Shown here one piece after another: positions 1 to 8,287 of a DNA stretch of 64,000 bases. Each line of letters starts with the position of its first letter. Within the stretch, counting starts at the first letter, position 1. The notes below the pieces were generated by a model. The model saw only the letters and a program-made list of their open reading frames with translations. It was not told the origin of the DNA and made no database searches. Position numbers and translations under genes: made by a program. Source of the DNA: Rhizobacter sp. Root404 (lineage in GTDB: Bacteria; Pseudomonadota; Gammaproteobacteria; Burkholderiales; Burkholderiaceae_C); assembly GCF_001425865.1 (NCBI RefSeq), contig NZ_LMDS01000004.1:747515-811514 (forward strand). Direction: 5' to 3'.

Positions 1-13
1 GGTGGCCGAGTGA
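1..13 (+). CDS. 3' end of an unseen upstream gene
   Basis: Only the last codons (Val-Ala-Glu-stop) of a reading frame are in the window. Its TGA shares one base with the ATG of the CheB-like gene (TGATG), which suggests translational coupling. The partner of a stand-alone CheB is often CheR or a CheR/PAS hybrid, but nothing here can confirm that. Confidence 0.35.
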
Positions 14-618
14 TGGCCGGGCACGCCAGCGCGGCCCGCCCGATCGACGCGGTCGTGATCGGCACCTCCGCGGGCGGCGTCGAGGCCCTGTCGAGCGTGC
101 TCGGCGGGCTGCGCGCCGACGCGGCGTTCGCGGTGCTGATCGTGCTGCACCTGCCGAAGGACCGACGCAGCCTGCTGCCGGAGATCCTCGGCCGCAAGTG
201 CGCGCTGCCGGTCCTCGAAGCCGTCGACAAGCAGCCGATCGAACCGGGCACGGTCTACATCGCGCCGCCCGACTACCACCTGCTGGTGGACAACGGGCCG
301 CAGATCGCGTTGTCGATCGACGACCCCGTGCTCTATTCGCGGCCCTCGGTGGATGTACTGTTCGAGTCCGCGGCGGACGTTTACGCCGAGCGCCTGATGG
401 GCATCGTGCTGACCGGCGCGAACCAGGACGGCGCCGCCGGCCTGCTGGCCATCAAGCGGGCCGGCGGCGTCACCGTGGTGCAGGACCCGCAGACCGCACA
501 GGCGTCGCTGATGCCCGCATCGGCGCTGCAGCGTGCCCAACCGGATCACGTGCTGGCGCTGGACGGCATCGCGGCGCTGCTGCAGCGGTTGTCACCGGCG
601 CCGGAGGTTCGGCCGTGA
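13..618 (+). CDS. Stand-alone CheB-type protein-glutamate methylesterase
   Basis: A 201-aa protein made only of the CheB catalytic domain, which hydrolyses glutamyl methyl esters on chemoreceptors or on related signalling proteins. The serine-hydrolase residues are visible: Ser19 in GTSAGG, His46 in VLHLPKD and Asp139 in GANQDGAAG. The N-terminal receiver domain of classical CheB is absent, so activity cannot be gated by phosphorylation in the usual way. ATG 13 is chosen because it overlaps the preceding stop codon; a GTG lies one codon upstream. The stop codon overlaps the GTG of the following receiver-kinase gene, so the two are probably co-translated. No receptor or CheA is in view, so it may serve a non-chemotactic sensory system. 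Confidence 0.85.
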   Translation: MAGHASAARPIDAVVIGTSAGGVEALSSVLGGLRADAAFAVLIVLHLPKDRRSLLPEILGRKCALPVLEAVDKQPIEPGTVYIAPPDYHLLVDNGPQIALSIDDPVLYSRPSVDVLFESAADVYAERLMGIVLTGANQDGAAGLLAIKRAGGVTVVQDPQTAQASLMPASALQRAQPDHVLALDGIAALLQRLSPAPEVRP

Positions 619-1721
619 CGACCGCCGTGAAGTGCCTGATCGTCGACGACGTCGCCGAGAACCTGGTCGCGCTGTCCGCCCTGCTGCGGGCCGAGGACGT
701 CGAGGTCCTGCAGGCCCGCTCGGCCGTCGAGGCGCTGGAGTTGCTGCTCGTGCACGACGTCGCCCTCGCGCTGCTCGACGTGCAGATGCCCGAGATCGAC
801 GGCTTCGAGCTCGCCGAGATGATGCGCGGCAGCGAACGCACCCGGCGCATCCCGATCATCTTCGTCACCGCCGGTGCGCGCGACCAGCAGCGCATGTTCA
901 AGGGCTACGAAAGCGGCGCGGTCGACTTCCTGTTCAAGCCGATCGAATCGCACGTGCTGAAGAGCAAGGCCAGCGTGTTCTTCCGGCTGCACCGCCAGAA
1001 CATGCAGCTCGAAGCGCAGCTCGACAGCCTGCGCGAGACGCTGCGCCTGAACGAGATGTTCACTGCGGTGCTCGGCCATGACCTGCGCGGGCCGCTGACC
1101 GCGATGAGCATCTCGGCCCAGGCGCTCGCCCGGGGCCCGGACGAATCGGTCCGCAAGCTCAGCGCGCGCATGGTGCACAGCTGCAAGTGGATGGGCCGGA
1201 TGATCGAGGACCTGCTGGACCTGAGCCGTGCGCGCGTCGGGGGCGGCATCACGATCGTCCGCCAGGCCGTCGACCTCGGCGACATCGCCGAGAAGGCGGC
1301 CCAGGAGCGGCGCGTGATGTTCCCGAATCGCGAGCTGGCAGTCCGGCGCTCGGGCGACACGCACGGTCGATGGGATGGCGACCGCATCAGCCAGGTCATG
1401 GCCAACCTGCTCGGCAACGCGCTGATCCACGGCCGGCCGGACTGCACGATCGAGGTCCGGGTGGACGGCTCGCGCCCGGACGCCGTGAACCTGAGCGTCA
1501 CGAACGAGGGTGCCGTTCCGGAAGATATCCTGCCGCACATCTTCGATCCGTTCCGCAGCGGACGCACCGGCTCGGAGCGGGCCGACGGACTTGGCCTGGG
1601 CCTGTACATCGTCGACCAGATCGTGCGGGCCCACGGCGGGCGGATCGACGTGGCGGTCGACGCCGCCACCGACTCGACCCGCTTCTCGGTCGAGCTGCCG
1701 CGCGACGCTCAGTCCCGGTAG
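615..1721 (+). CDS. Receiver-histidine kinase hybrid (REC-HisKA-HATPase)
   Basis: A 368-aa cytoplasmic signalling protein. Residues 5-120 form a receiver domain with the acidic pair Asp11/Asp12, phosphoacceptor Asp55 in LLDVQMP and Lys near 111 in LFKPIES. A HisKA dimerisation segment follows with phospho-His155 in GHDLRGP, then a HATPase domain with GLGLGLYIVDQI near the C-terminus. There are no membrane segments or PAS domains, so input is presumably delivered through the receiver. The GTG start at 615 overlaps the TGA of the CheB-like gene (GTGA). This order, CheB then receiver-kinase, is common in composite sensory clusters. The gene ends 13 bases inside the convergent class II aldolase gene. 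Confidence 0.9.
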   Translation: MTTAVKCLIVDDVAENLVALSALLRAEDVEVLQARSAVEALELLLVHDVALALLDVQMPEIDGFELAEMMRGSERTRRIPIIFVTAGARDQQRMFKGYESGAVDFLFKPIESHVLKSKASVFFRLHRQNMQLEAQLDSLRETLRLNEMFTAVLGHDLRGPLTAMSISAQALARGPDESVRKLSARMVHSCKWMGRMIEDLLDLSRARVGGGITIVRQAVDLGDIAEKAAQERRVMFPNRELAVRRSGDTHGRWDGDRISQVMANLLGNALIHGRPDCTIEVRVDGSRPDAVNLSVTNEGAVPEDILPHIFDPFRSGRTGSERADGLGLGLYIVDQIVRAHGGRIDVAVDAATDSTRFSVELPRDAQSR

Positions 1722-2452
1722 CTCGGGTCGGTGCGATCGACGAGGCGCTGCAGCGCGTCGAACGCGTCCTGCCCGGCGCCGAAGCGCGGGTCGTACTGCA
1801 GCGAATCGCGCACGCAGGCTTCGAGCACCGGGGGCGCGATGGCACGCGGCCGGCCCATCGAAAGCGTGGCCAGCTGCACCTCGCAGGCGCGCTGCAGCAG
1901 CCACATCAGCCCGAACGCCTGCGCGAGGTTGGCGCCGATCGTCACCGGGCCGTGGTTGCGCAGCAGCAGCACCGGCTTGCCGCCGGCGCTGGCGAGGATG
2001 CGCGCGCCCTCGTCGGCATGCACGGTGATGCCCTCGAACTCGTGGTACGCGACCTTGCCGAACAGCTGCGCGGCGTAAAAGTTGGTGAAGCTCAGGCCCT
2101 CGTCCAGGCAGCACACCGCCATCGTCGGCGTGGTGTGGACGTGCATCACGCAATGCGCGTCGGTCAGCGTCTCGTGGATCTTGCCGTGGAACGTGAAGCC
2201 GGCCGGGTTGATCGGCCAGTCGCTGTGGCCGATCACCTGGCCGTGGACGTCGACCTTGACGAGGTTGGACGCCTTGACCTCGCTGTAGTGGAGGCCGAAC
2301 GGGTTGATCAGGAAGTGCGCGTCCGGCCCCGGCACGCGCAGCGAGATGTGGTTGTAGATCAGCTCGCCCCAGCCGAGGCGGTCGAAGATGCGGTAGGCCG
2401 CGGCGAGCTGGACGCGCGCGGCCCATTCTTCCGGAGTGCAGGCGATGTTCAT
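1709..2452 (-). CDS. Class II aldolase/adducin-family protein of the homoprotocatechuate operon
   Basis: A 247-aa member of the zinc-dependent class II aldolase/adducin (fuculose-1-phosphate aldolase-like) superfamily. Metal-binding histidines are seen at His104 and His106 (VMHVHTTP) and His167 (LRNHGPV). It is the last gene of the hpa operon, ten bases after hpaH. In enterobacteria the final step, cleavage of 4-hydroxy-2-oxoheptanedioate to pyruvate and succinic semialdehyde, is done by HpaI of the unrelated HpcH/HpaI fold. No HpaI is present here, so this protein may fill that role; that is inference from position. Family members also include decarboxylases and dehydratases, so the reaction is uncertain. 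Confidence 0.8.
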   Translation of the reverse strand: MNIACTPEEWAARVQLAAAYRIFDRLGWGELIYNHISLRVPGPDAHFLINPFGLHYSEVKASNLVKVDVHGQVIGHSDWPINPAGFTFHGKIHETLTDAHCVMHVHTTPTMAVCCLDEGLSFTNFYAAQLFGKVAYHEFEGITVHADEGARILASAGGKPVLLLRNHGPVTIGANLAQAFGLMWLLQRACEVQLATLSMGRPRAIAPPVLEACVRDSLQYDPRFGAGQDAFDALQRLVDRTDPSYRD

Positions 2453-2461
2453 CGTGTCGGC

Positions 2462-3262
2462 TCAGACGAAACGGAGGGCGATCGAGCCGAGCGGCCCGTA
2501 GTCGACGGCGAACTCGTCGCCGGCCTGCGCGGGGGTCGGGCGCGTGAACGAGCCGGCGAGCACCACGTCACCGGCGTCGAGTTGCTCGCCGTAGGGGGCA
2601 ATCCGGTTGGCGAGCCACGCCACGCCGTGCGCCGGGTGGCCGAGCACGCCGGCGGCGAGGCCGGTCTCCTCGACGACGCCGTTCTTCTGCAGGATCGCGC
2701 CGACCCAGCGCAAGTCGAGCTCGGCCGGCGGCACGCGCCGGCCGCCGAGCACGATGCCGGCGTTGGCGGCGAAGTCGCTGATCGTGTCGAAGACCTTGCG
2801 CGGCGCCTTGGTGTCGCGGTCGAACTGCTCGATGCGCGCGTCGATGATCTCGATCGCCGGCGTCACGAGCTCGGTGGCCGCGAGCACGTCGGCCTGCGTC
2901 ACGCCCGGGCCGCGCAGGGGCCCGCCAAGGATGAACGCAAGCTCGACCTCGACCCGCGGCGCGATGAAGCGATCGGTCGGGATGTCGCCGGGCGCGAAGA
3001 ACATGTCGTCCATCAGCGGCGCGAAATCGGGCTCGTCGATCTGGCTCGACAGCTGCATCGCCCGCGAGGTCAGCCCGATCTTGCGGCCCTGGACGCGCCT
3101 GCCGTCGGCGATCTCCAGCGCCACCCAGGCGCGCTGGATCGCATAGCCGTCGTCCAGCGTCATGCCGGGGAAGCGCGTCGAGAAGTGGCGCAGCGCGACG
3201 CGGCTCCTGCGCGCCGCCTGCAGCTCGAGGGCGAGCGCGGCGATCGTGTCTTGCGGCAGCAT
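2462..3262 (-). CDS. hpaH: 2-oxohept-3-ene-1,7-dioate hydratase
   Basis: A 266-aa protein of the FAH/MhpD superfamily, the same length as characterised HpaH/HpcG enzymes. It hydrates 2-oxohept-3-ene-1,7-dioate to 4-hydroxy-2-oxoheptanedioate, using a divalent metal held by acidic residues; the RVEVELAF segment carries the expected Glu-x-Glu pair. The start MLPQDT at 3262 was chosen because homologues begin at this point; longer upstream extensions are low-complexity Arg/Ser and look like out-of-frame translation. It sits seven bases after hpaF in a tightly packed operon. MhpD-type hydratases for other meta-cleavage products are close relatives, but the surrounding hpaE/F/G genes favour the homoprotocatechuate substrate. 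Confidence 0.88.
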   Translation of the reverse strand: MLPQDTIAALALELQAARRSRVALRHFSTRFPGMTLDDGYAIQRAWVALEIADGRRVQGRKIGLTSRAMQLSSQIDEPDFAPLMDDMFFAPGDIPTDRFIAPRVEVELAFILGGPLRGPGVTQADVLAATELVTPAIEIIDARIEQFDRDTKAPRKVFDTISDFAANAGIVLGGRRVPPAELDLRWVGAILQKNGVVEETGLAAGVLGHPAHGVAWLANRIAPYGEQLDAGDVVLAGSFTRPTPAQAGDEFAVDYGPLGSIALRFV

Positions 3263-3269
3263 CGGGGGG

Positions 3270-3680
3270 TCAGTCCTTCTTCTTCTCGAACAGCGGGTGC
3301 AGGTTGCTGAGCTTGGCGTCGAACACCTCGTCGCCGACATCGATCTGCAGCGTCACGCCGACCAGCCGCCGCGCCTGGATCGGCTCGAAGAACGATCGCG
3401 CCGCCTCCAGCAGCGCGCTTCCGATGCGCTGCTGCGTCGCCTCGCTGCGGCCGCGCTTCATTCGCAGGTTCAGGTACGCGAACGCGTAGTCGGACTGGCC
3501 ATCGGCGATCGCGTAGCGCGGCGCCGGGTATGCGAGCACGCGCGTGCCGCCGATCGGGAACACCGCCGCGCCGGCCTCGTCGACCTGCGCGATCATCGTG
3601 TCGGCCAGCGTCCGGCACAGCGCGTTCATGTTGGCCTGCGCGTCGAGGTTGTCGCTGTAGAGAATCGTCAGGTGCGGCAT
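3270..3680 (-). CDS. hpaF: 5-carboxymethyl-2-hydroxymuconate isomerase
   Basis: A 136-aa tautomerase-superfamily protein that isomerises 5-carboxymethyl-2-hydroxymuconate to 5-oxopent-3-ene-1,2,5-tricarboxylate. The mature N-terminus would be Pro ([13 protein letters not shown]), the catalytic proline of this superfamily once Met is removed. The segment [11 protein letters not shown] and the C-terminal HPLFEKKKD match the pattern of enterobacterial HpcD/HpaF, with about ten extra residues. The ATG at 3680 overlaps the stop codon of the dioxygenase gene (ATGA), so the two are translationally coupled. Confidence 0.88.
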   Translation of the reverse strand: MPHLTILYSDNLDAQANMNALCRTLADTMIAQVDEAGAAVFPIGGTRVLAYPAPRYAIADGQSDYAFAYLNLRMKRGRSEATQQRIGSALLEAARSFFEPIQARRLVGVTLQIDVGDEVFDAKLSNLHPLFEKKKD

Positions 3681-4498
3681 CAGGCCACCTCCATCGTGCC
3701 CACGGTGCAACTCACCGCGAAGATCGGGATCGGTTGCACGTACCGCACCGTGCCCGCACCACCCGCCGCGGCCGCGACGGCGATGAAGGTGCGGATCTCG
3801 AACGCGCCCTGCCCGCCGTCACGGTAACAGGCGGCGTCGGTGTAGGACAGCAGCGCGGTCTTGTCGTTGCGCGACCAGCGGTCCAGGAACTCGCGGTCCC
3901 AGGCCTCGTTGACCTTGCCGGAATCGGGCGTGGCCGGCCAGTGGCTGATGCCGCCGGTGCCGACGATCGCGATCCGCTCGGGCACGCTGTCGGCCGCGCG
4001 CCGCAGCGCCTCGCCGAAGGCCCAGGCGCGGTGCAGCGGCGTCAGCGGCGGGCCCTGGCAGTTGATGTTGGCGGGGATCACCGGGATGTCGTAGTGAGGC
4101 GTCAGGAAGTGCAGCGGCACGGCGATCGCGTGGTCGAACTTCCATTCCTCGGCGAACGCGACGTCGACCGTCTGCATCACCTCGGTGATGATCCGGCGCG
4201 ACAGGGCCGCGTTGCCCGGCACGCTGGTGCGTTCGATGCCGAGCCAGGTCGGGTCCTCGATCGGGCCCTCGTACTCGTCGGCCATTCCGATCGCGAAGGC
4301 CGGCATGTTGTTCATGAAAAAGTTGCCGAAGTGCTCGGCGCCGACGACGATCACCGCGTCGGGCCGCGCGGCCCGCAGCTCGCGGCCGAGTCCGTAGAAG
4401 GCGGCGTGGAACGCATCCTTGGTGTCGGGGTCGGCGAGGTGGGCGCGGCCGGTGATGCCGGGCGCGTGGCTGCAGACGGCGGCGAAGACGAGGCTCAT
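3680..4498 (-). CDS. Class III extradiol dioxygenase, LigB-type catalytic subunit
   Basis: A 272-aa Fe(II) ring-cleavage dioxygenase of the LigB family. Probable iron ligands are His11 (CSHAPG), His57 (AEHFGNF) and Glu234 (AFEIRTF), with a conserved His in GTGGISHWP as likely general base. Given its neighbours it probably opens 3,4-dihydroxyphenylacetate to 5-carboxymethyl-2-hydroxymuconate semialdehyde. The single-chain HpaD normally used for this step has no partner, whereas here a LigA-like gene precedes it by five bases, as in protocatechuate 4,5-dioxygenase LigAB. The substrate is inferred from the operon; protocatechuate, gallate or another carboxylated catechol remain possible. Confidence 0.87.
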   Translation of the reverse strand: MSLVFAAVCSHAPGITGRAHLADPDTKDAFHAAFYGLGRELRAARPDAVIVVGAEHFGNFFMNNMPAFAIGMADEYEGPIEDPTWLGIERTSVPGNAALSRRIITEVMQTVDVAFAEEWKFDHAIAVPLHFLTPHYDIPVIPANINCQGPPLTPLHRAWAFGEALRRAADSVPERIAIVGTGGISHWPATPDSGKVNEAWDREFLDRWSRNDKTALLSYTDAACYRDGGQGAFEIRTFIAVAAAAGGAGTVRYVQPIPIFAVSCTVGTMEVA

Positions 4499-4502
4499 GG
4501 CG

Positions 4503-4829
4503 TCATACCCCCGCGACCTTCTCGTCCATGCCGGTCGTCATCGTGTAGACGCCGGCGCGCACCGGGCCGTGCCGGGCAACACCGTCCCGCATCGCCTGCA
4601 GATAGTCGGGCCATGGCATGCCGAGGAAGGCGGCGTAGTGCATCAGCAGCTGGCCGTTCGCGCCGAGCACGTAGATCAGGCCGATGTCGCCGCGCTCGAT
4701 CGCGCCGCGCTCCTCGGCGTCGAGCGGGTACTCGCCCAGCAGTGCGGCCGGCTCGTCGCGAAAACGCTGCTGCACGCGCGGCTCGCGGTTCAGGTGGTAG
4801 AGGAACTTCTGCAGGCCGTAGAGCGACAC
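4503..4829 (-). CDS. LigA-type small subunit of extradiol dioxygenase
   Basis: A 108-aa protein matching the LigA fold, the alpha subunit that caps the active site of LigB-type dioxygenases. Recognisable parts are the helical N-terminus (GLQKFLYHLN) and the LMHYAAFLGMPWPDY segment. It starts with GTG one base after the hpaE stop codon (TGACGTG) and ends five bases before the LigB-type gene, so the two subunits would be made together. A separate LigA-like chain is not part of the classical hpa gene set, which makes this pair the odd piece of the operon. Confidence 0.83.
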   Translation of the reverse strand: MSLYGLQKFLYHLNREPRVQQRFRDEPAALLGEYPLDAEERGAIERGDIGLIYVLGANGQLLMHYAAFLGMPWPDYLQAMRDGVARHGPVRAGVYTMTTGMDEKVAGV

Positions 4830-4830
4830 G

Positions 4831-6288
4831 TCACGCCCCCCAATGCGGAATGTGGTGCGCGCCGAGCGACACGGCGACGTTCTTCGGCTCGAGGAACACC
4901 TCGTAGCTCCAGGTGCCGCCTTCGCGCCCGGTGCCGCTGGCCTTGGTGCCGCCGAACGGCTGGCGCAGGTCGCGCACGTTCTGGCTGTTGACGAAGCACA
5001 TGCCGGCCTCGATCGCCGCGGCCACCCGGTGGGCGCGGCCCACGTTCTCGGTCCAGACGTAGCTCGACAGTCCGTACGGGATGTCGTTGGCCTGCCGGAT
5101 CGCGTCGGCTTCGTCGTCGAAAGGGATCAGGCACGCAACCGGGCCGAAGATCTCCTCCTGGGCGATGCGCATGTCGTTGCGCACGTCGGCGAACACGGTC
5201 GGGCGCACGAAGTTGCCGCGGCGCAGCGCCTCGGGCAGGTCGGGCGCCTCGAGCCCGCCGGTCAGGATCGTCGCGCCCTCCTTCGGGCCGAGTTCGATGT
5301 AGCTGCGCACCTTGGCCAGGTGCGCCGGACTTATCATCGGCCCGATCAGCGTGGCATCGTTCAGCGGATCGCCGACGGAGATGCGCGCGGCCCGGGCCGC
5401 GAAGCGCTGCGCGAAGTCGGCGTAGAGGCGCTTGTGCACCAGGATGCGCGAACCGGCGGTGCAGCGCTCGCCGTTGTTGGAGAAGATCATGAACAGCGCG
5501 GCGTCGAGCGCGCGGTCCACATCGGCATCGTCGAACACGACGAACGGACTCTTGCCGCCGAGTTCCATGCTGAACTTCTTCAGCCCGGCGTTCTTGACGA
5601 TGCGCTGGCCGGTGGCCGTGGAGCCGGTGAACGAGATCGCACGCACGTCGGGATGTGCGCACAGCGGCTCCCCGGCTTCCCGGCCGAAGCCGTGGACGAT
5701 GTTCAGCACGCCCTTCGGCAGCCCGGCCTCGGTCGCCAACTCGCCGAAGCGCGAGATGCTGAGCGGCGAGAGTTCGCTCATCTTCAGCACCGCGGTGTTG
5801 CCGAACGCGAGGCACGGCGCGAGCTTCCAGGTGCCGGTCATGAACGGCACGTTCCAGGGCGAGATCAACGCGCACACGCCGACCGGATGGAACAGCGTGT
5901 AGTTCAGGTGCGTCGGCGTCGGGTAGGTGTGCCCGTCGACCCGGGTGCACATCTCGGCGAAGTAGTAGAAGTTGTCGGCCGCGCGCGGCACCAGCTGCTT
6001 GCCGGTCTGCGAGATCGTCTGGCCCGTATCGCGGGTCTCGAGCTCGGCGATCTCGGGCACGTGCTGCTTGATCAGGTCGCCGAGCCGCACCATCATCTTC
6101 GCGCGCTCGGCGGCCGGCGTGGCGGCCCACTTCGGAAACGCGGCCTTCGCGGCGGCGACGGCGGCGTCGATCTCCGCGGCGCCGCCCGACGCGACCTCGG
6201 CGAGCACCTCCTGGGTGGCGGGGTTCACGGTCTCGAAGTAGTCGCGGCCTTCGACGCTGCGGCCGTCGATCAGATGCTGGATGCGCAT
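4831..6288 (-). CDS. hpaE: 5-carboxymethyl-2-hydroxymuconate semialdehyde dehydrogenase
   Basis: A 485-aa NAD-dependent aldehyde dehydrogenase. The family signatures are complete: FTGSTATG in the cofactor fold, the catalytic Glu in MELGGKSPF and the catalytic Cys in NNGERCTAGSR. It oxidises the ring-cleavage semialdehyde to 5-carboxymethyl-2-hydroxymuconate. ATG 6288 is preferred because a GGAAGG-type ribosome site lies eight bases upstream; an in-frame GTG three codons earlier (6297) overlaps hpaG2 and would give 488 aa, the length of the E. coli enzyme. The gene lies between hpaG2 and the LigA-like gene with one-base gaps. Confidence 0.9.
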   Translation of the reverse strand: MRIQHLIDGRSVEGRDYFETVNPATQEVLAEVASGGAAEIDAAVAAAKAAFPKWAATPAAERAKMMVRLGDLIKQHVPEIAELETRDTGQTISQTGKQLVPRAADNFYYFAEMCTRVDGHTYPTPTHLNYTLFHPVGVCALISPWNVPFMTGTWKLAPCLAFGNTAVLKMSELSPLSISRFGELATEAGLPKGVLNIVHGFGREAGEPLCAHPDVRAISFTGSTATGQRIVKNAGLKKFSMELGGKSPFVVFDDADVDRALDAALFMIFSNNGERCTAGSRILVHKRLYADFAQRFAARAARISVGDPLNDATLIGPMISPAHLAKVRSYIELGPKEGATILTGGLEAPDLPEALRRGNFVRPTVFADVRNDMRIAQEEIFGPVACLIPFDDEADAIRQANDIPYGLSSYVWTENVGRAHRVAAAIEAGMCFVNSQNVRDLRQPFGGTKASGTGREGGTWSYEVFLEPKNVAVSLGAHHIPHWGA

Positions 6289-6289
6289 G

Positions 6290-7048
6290 TCATTCACCTT
6301 CCACGATGCTGTTCGCGAGCCGGCCGATGCCGTCGATCTCGCAGACGACCTCGTCGCCCGGGTTGACGTCGACGACGCCCTCGGGCGTGCCGGTCAGGAT
6401 CACGTCGCCGGGCCCGAGCGTCATGAAGCTGCTGAGGTACTCGATCAGCGCCGGCACGTCGTTGATCAGGTCGCGGGTGTTGCCGCGCTGCCTGACCGTG
6501 CCGTTGACCGACGTGCGCAGATCGAGCGCATGCGGGTCGGGCACGTCGGCCGCGTCGACCAGCCACGGGCCGATCGCCGTGCAGCCGTCGCGGTTCTTCA
6601 CGCGCAGGTTGGGCCGGTACCAGTTCTCGAGGTAGTCGCGCACCGCGTAGTCGTTCGCGACGGTGTAGCCGGCGACGACGCGCATCGCATCCGCGCGTTT
6701 CACGTTCTTCGCGACCGCGCCGATCACGACCGCGAGCTCGCATTCGTAGTGCATGAAGGTCGCGTCGCGCGGGCGGCGCGTCGTGCCGCGGTGGCCGATC
6801 AGCGTGTTCGGCGCCTTCAGGAACGCCAGCGGCTCGTCCTGCGCGGTCTGCGTCAGCTCCTTCGCGAGCTCCTTTGCGTGGTCCGCGTAGTTGATGCCGA
6901 GCGCGATGATCGTGCCGGGCTCGAACGGCGGCAGCCAGACGACGCGGTCCTCGGCGAGCACGCGCCCATCGGCCAGGCGCAGGCCATCGGCGTGCGGCGC
7001 GGCGTGATGAATGGCGCCGTCGAATGCGACGCGGGCCGTGCGCGTCAT
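6290..7048 (-). CDS. hpaG2: HpaG2: fumarylacetoacetate-hydrolase-family decarboxylase/isomerase subunit
   Basis: A 252-aa FAH-family protein corresponding to the C-terminal half of enterobacterial HpaG. It begins with an 80-residue N-terminal part, then carries the FAH core: GINYADHAKE, the metal-binding stretch with MHYECELAVVIG and the end GDEVVCEIDGIG. With HpaG1 it should decarboxylate 5-oxopent-3-ene-1,2,5-tricarboxylate and isomerise the product to 2-oxohept-3-ene-1,7-dioate. The ATG overlaps the HpaG1 stop codon by four bases, which would help equal synthesis of the two halves. Assignment to HpaG rather than another FAH hydrolase rests on the operon. Confidence 0.85.
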   Translation of the reverse strand: MTRTARVAFDGAIHHAAPHADGLRLADGRVLAEDRVVWLPPFEPGTIIALGINYADHAKELAKELTQTAQDEPLAFLKAPNTLIGHRGTTRRPRDATFMHYECELAVVIGAVAKNVKRADAMRVVAGYTVANDYAVRDYLENWYRPNLRVKNRDGCTAIGPWLVDAADVPDPHALDLRTSVNGTVRQRGNTRDLINDVPALIEYLSSFMTLGPGDVILTGTPEGVVDVNPGDEVVCEIDGIGRLANSIVEGE

Positions 7049-7704
7049 GCCGTCGCTCCTTCGGCGACCAGCGGATTGGTCAACGTGCCGAGCCCGTCGA
7101 TCGCGATGCGCACGCGCTGGCCGGCCCGGGCGCGCGGCGCGCCGGCGGCGACGCCGACCGACAGGACATCGCCCGGCGCGAGCGTGATGAACGCGCTGAC
7201 CTCGGCGAGCAGCCGCGCGACCGGCCGGATCAGCCCGGCGGTGCCGGCGCGGTGGACGACCTCGCCATCGATCTCGACCGTGATGGCCAGCGCGTCGAGC
7301 GCGCCCAGGCCCGCGAGCGGCACCATCGCGCCGATCGGGCAGAACGTGTCGCGCGCCTTGAGGCGCAGCGAGGGCCGGTAGTACGACGCATGCGGCACGC
7401 TGACGTCGTTGACGATCACCGCGCCCGCGACGAACTGCAACGCCTCGGCTTCGCCGACCCGGCAGGCGGCGCGGCCGATCACCAGCCCGAACGTGGCGCC
7501 GATCTCGAGCGCCTCGACGCCGGCCGGCACGACGATCGCATCGCCATCCGCCACCCAGGTGTTGCGCGGCTTGATGTAGAGCACCGGTGCCTGCGGTGGC
7601 GCCTTGTACGGCGGCGCGTGAACGGCGTCGCCGAGCGCGGCGAGCGCGTCGGCGTGGTTCAGCAGCGTGCCGTAGACGGTGCCGCGGTGCGGGAGCGGAA
7701 GCAT
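7045..7704 (-). CDS. hpaG1: HpaG1: fumarylacetoacetate-hydrolase-family isomerase/decarboxylase subunit
   Basis: A 219-aa FAH-family protein equivalent to the N-terminal half of the fused enterobacterial HpaG. Visible parts are PVLYIKPRNTW near residue 40, EIGATFGLVIGR with the acidic metal ligand region, and the GDVLSVGV...IAIDGLG end. It is the first gene of the catabolic operon and faces hpaR across about 130 bases. There is no clear Shine-Dalgarno sequence before the ATG; the leader is AT-rich, unusual here. A split HpaG is known in many non-enteric bacteria. Confidence 0.85.
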   Translation of the reverse strand: MLPLPHRGTVYGTLLNHADALAALGDAVHAPPYKAPPQAPVLYIKPRNTWVADGDAIVVPAGVEALEIGATFGLVIGRAACRVGEAEALQFVAGAVIVNDVSVPHASYYRPSLRLKARDTFCPIGAMVPLAGLGALDALAITVEIDGEVVHRAGTAGLIRPVARLLAEVSAFITLAPGDVLSVGVAAGAPRARAGQRVRIAIDGLGTLTNPLVAEGATA

Positions 7705-7834
7705 CTGCGCAGTTTAATCACTCACACATTAGTATTGCAAGATCGGTCGAGGCGGCGCGTCTCGGTAGTTTCCCGGGATGGGTGCGTCGGGACAACCCGA
7801 TTTACACTGCGATGTGAGCAAACAACCGCCTGCC
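7705..7834. promoter_or_regulatory. Divergent hpaG1/hpaR control region
   Basis: This gap between the catabolic operon and its MarR regulator holds the only AT-rich stretch nearby (7711-7745). On the minus strand TTGCAA (7735-7740) could act as a -35 element for hpaG1. On the plus strand TACACT (7803-7808) could be the -10 of hpaR. HpaR-type repressors bind in such gaps, but I could not find a convincing dyad, so the operator itself is not placed. Confidence 0.4.
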
Positions 7835-8287
7835 ATGCCTGCCGCCGCGCTGCGTCACCGCAATCTGCCCCACCTGCTGCTGCGCGCGCGCGAGACCCTG
7901 ATGGCGCATTTCCGCCCGTTGCTGGCCGAACAGGGCCTGACCGAGCAGCAGTGGCGCATCCTGCGCGAAATCGTCGAGCAGGGCCCGCTCGAGCCGCGCC
8001 AGCTGTGCGAGGCGTGCTCGATCTCCAGCCCCAGCATCGTCGGCGTGCTGGCGCGCATGGAAGAGACCGGCCTCGTGACGCGCGAGCGCATGGCGCACGA
8101 CCAGCGGCGCGTCAAGGTGTCGCTGACGCCGCGCAGCCGGCGCACCGCGCAGAAGCTGATCCCGCTGATCGAGCAGCGCTATCAGACACTCGAGGCGGCG
8201 CTCGGACTGCGCTCGATCCAGGAGGTCTACGACGCACTCGACGCGCTGTTGGCGCGCACGCCGCGCGCCGACCCGGGCGCCGACTAG
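7835..8287 (+). CDS. hpaR: MarR-family repressor HpaR
   Basis: A 150-aa winged-helix protein of the MarR family, with the motif FRPLLAEQGLTEQQWRILRE near the N-terminus and the recognition region SSPSIVGVLARMEETGLV followed by the wing RMAHDQRRVKVSLT. HpaR/HpcR proteins repress homoprotocatechuate genes and are relieved by aromatic ligands. Its divergent position to hpaG1 supports that role. ATG 7835 gives the length usual for HpaR; an in-frame GTG at 7814, six bases after a TACACT element, is a possible leaderless alternative. The stop codon overlaps the end of the convergent membrane-protein gene. Confidence 0.88.
   Translation: MPAAALRHRNLPHLLLRARETLMAHFRPLLAEQGLTEQQWRILREIVEQGPLEPRQLCEACSISSPSIVGVLARMEETGLVTRERMAHDQRRVKVSLTPRSRRTAQKLIPLIEQRYQTLEAALGLRSIQEVYDALDALLARTPRADPGAD

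Noticed and set aside
1187..3310. Long open frame on the plus strand running across the aldolase and hydratase genes
   Set aside because: It is antisense to two clear enzymes, very rich in Arg, Ala and Gly and has no domain; such frames are expected from the high GC at third codon positions.
7705..7834. A perfect operator dyad for HpaR
   Set aside because: The AT-rich segment was compared with its reverse complement and only short, imperfect matches were found.
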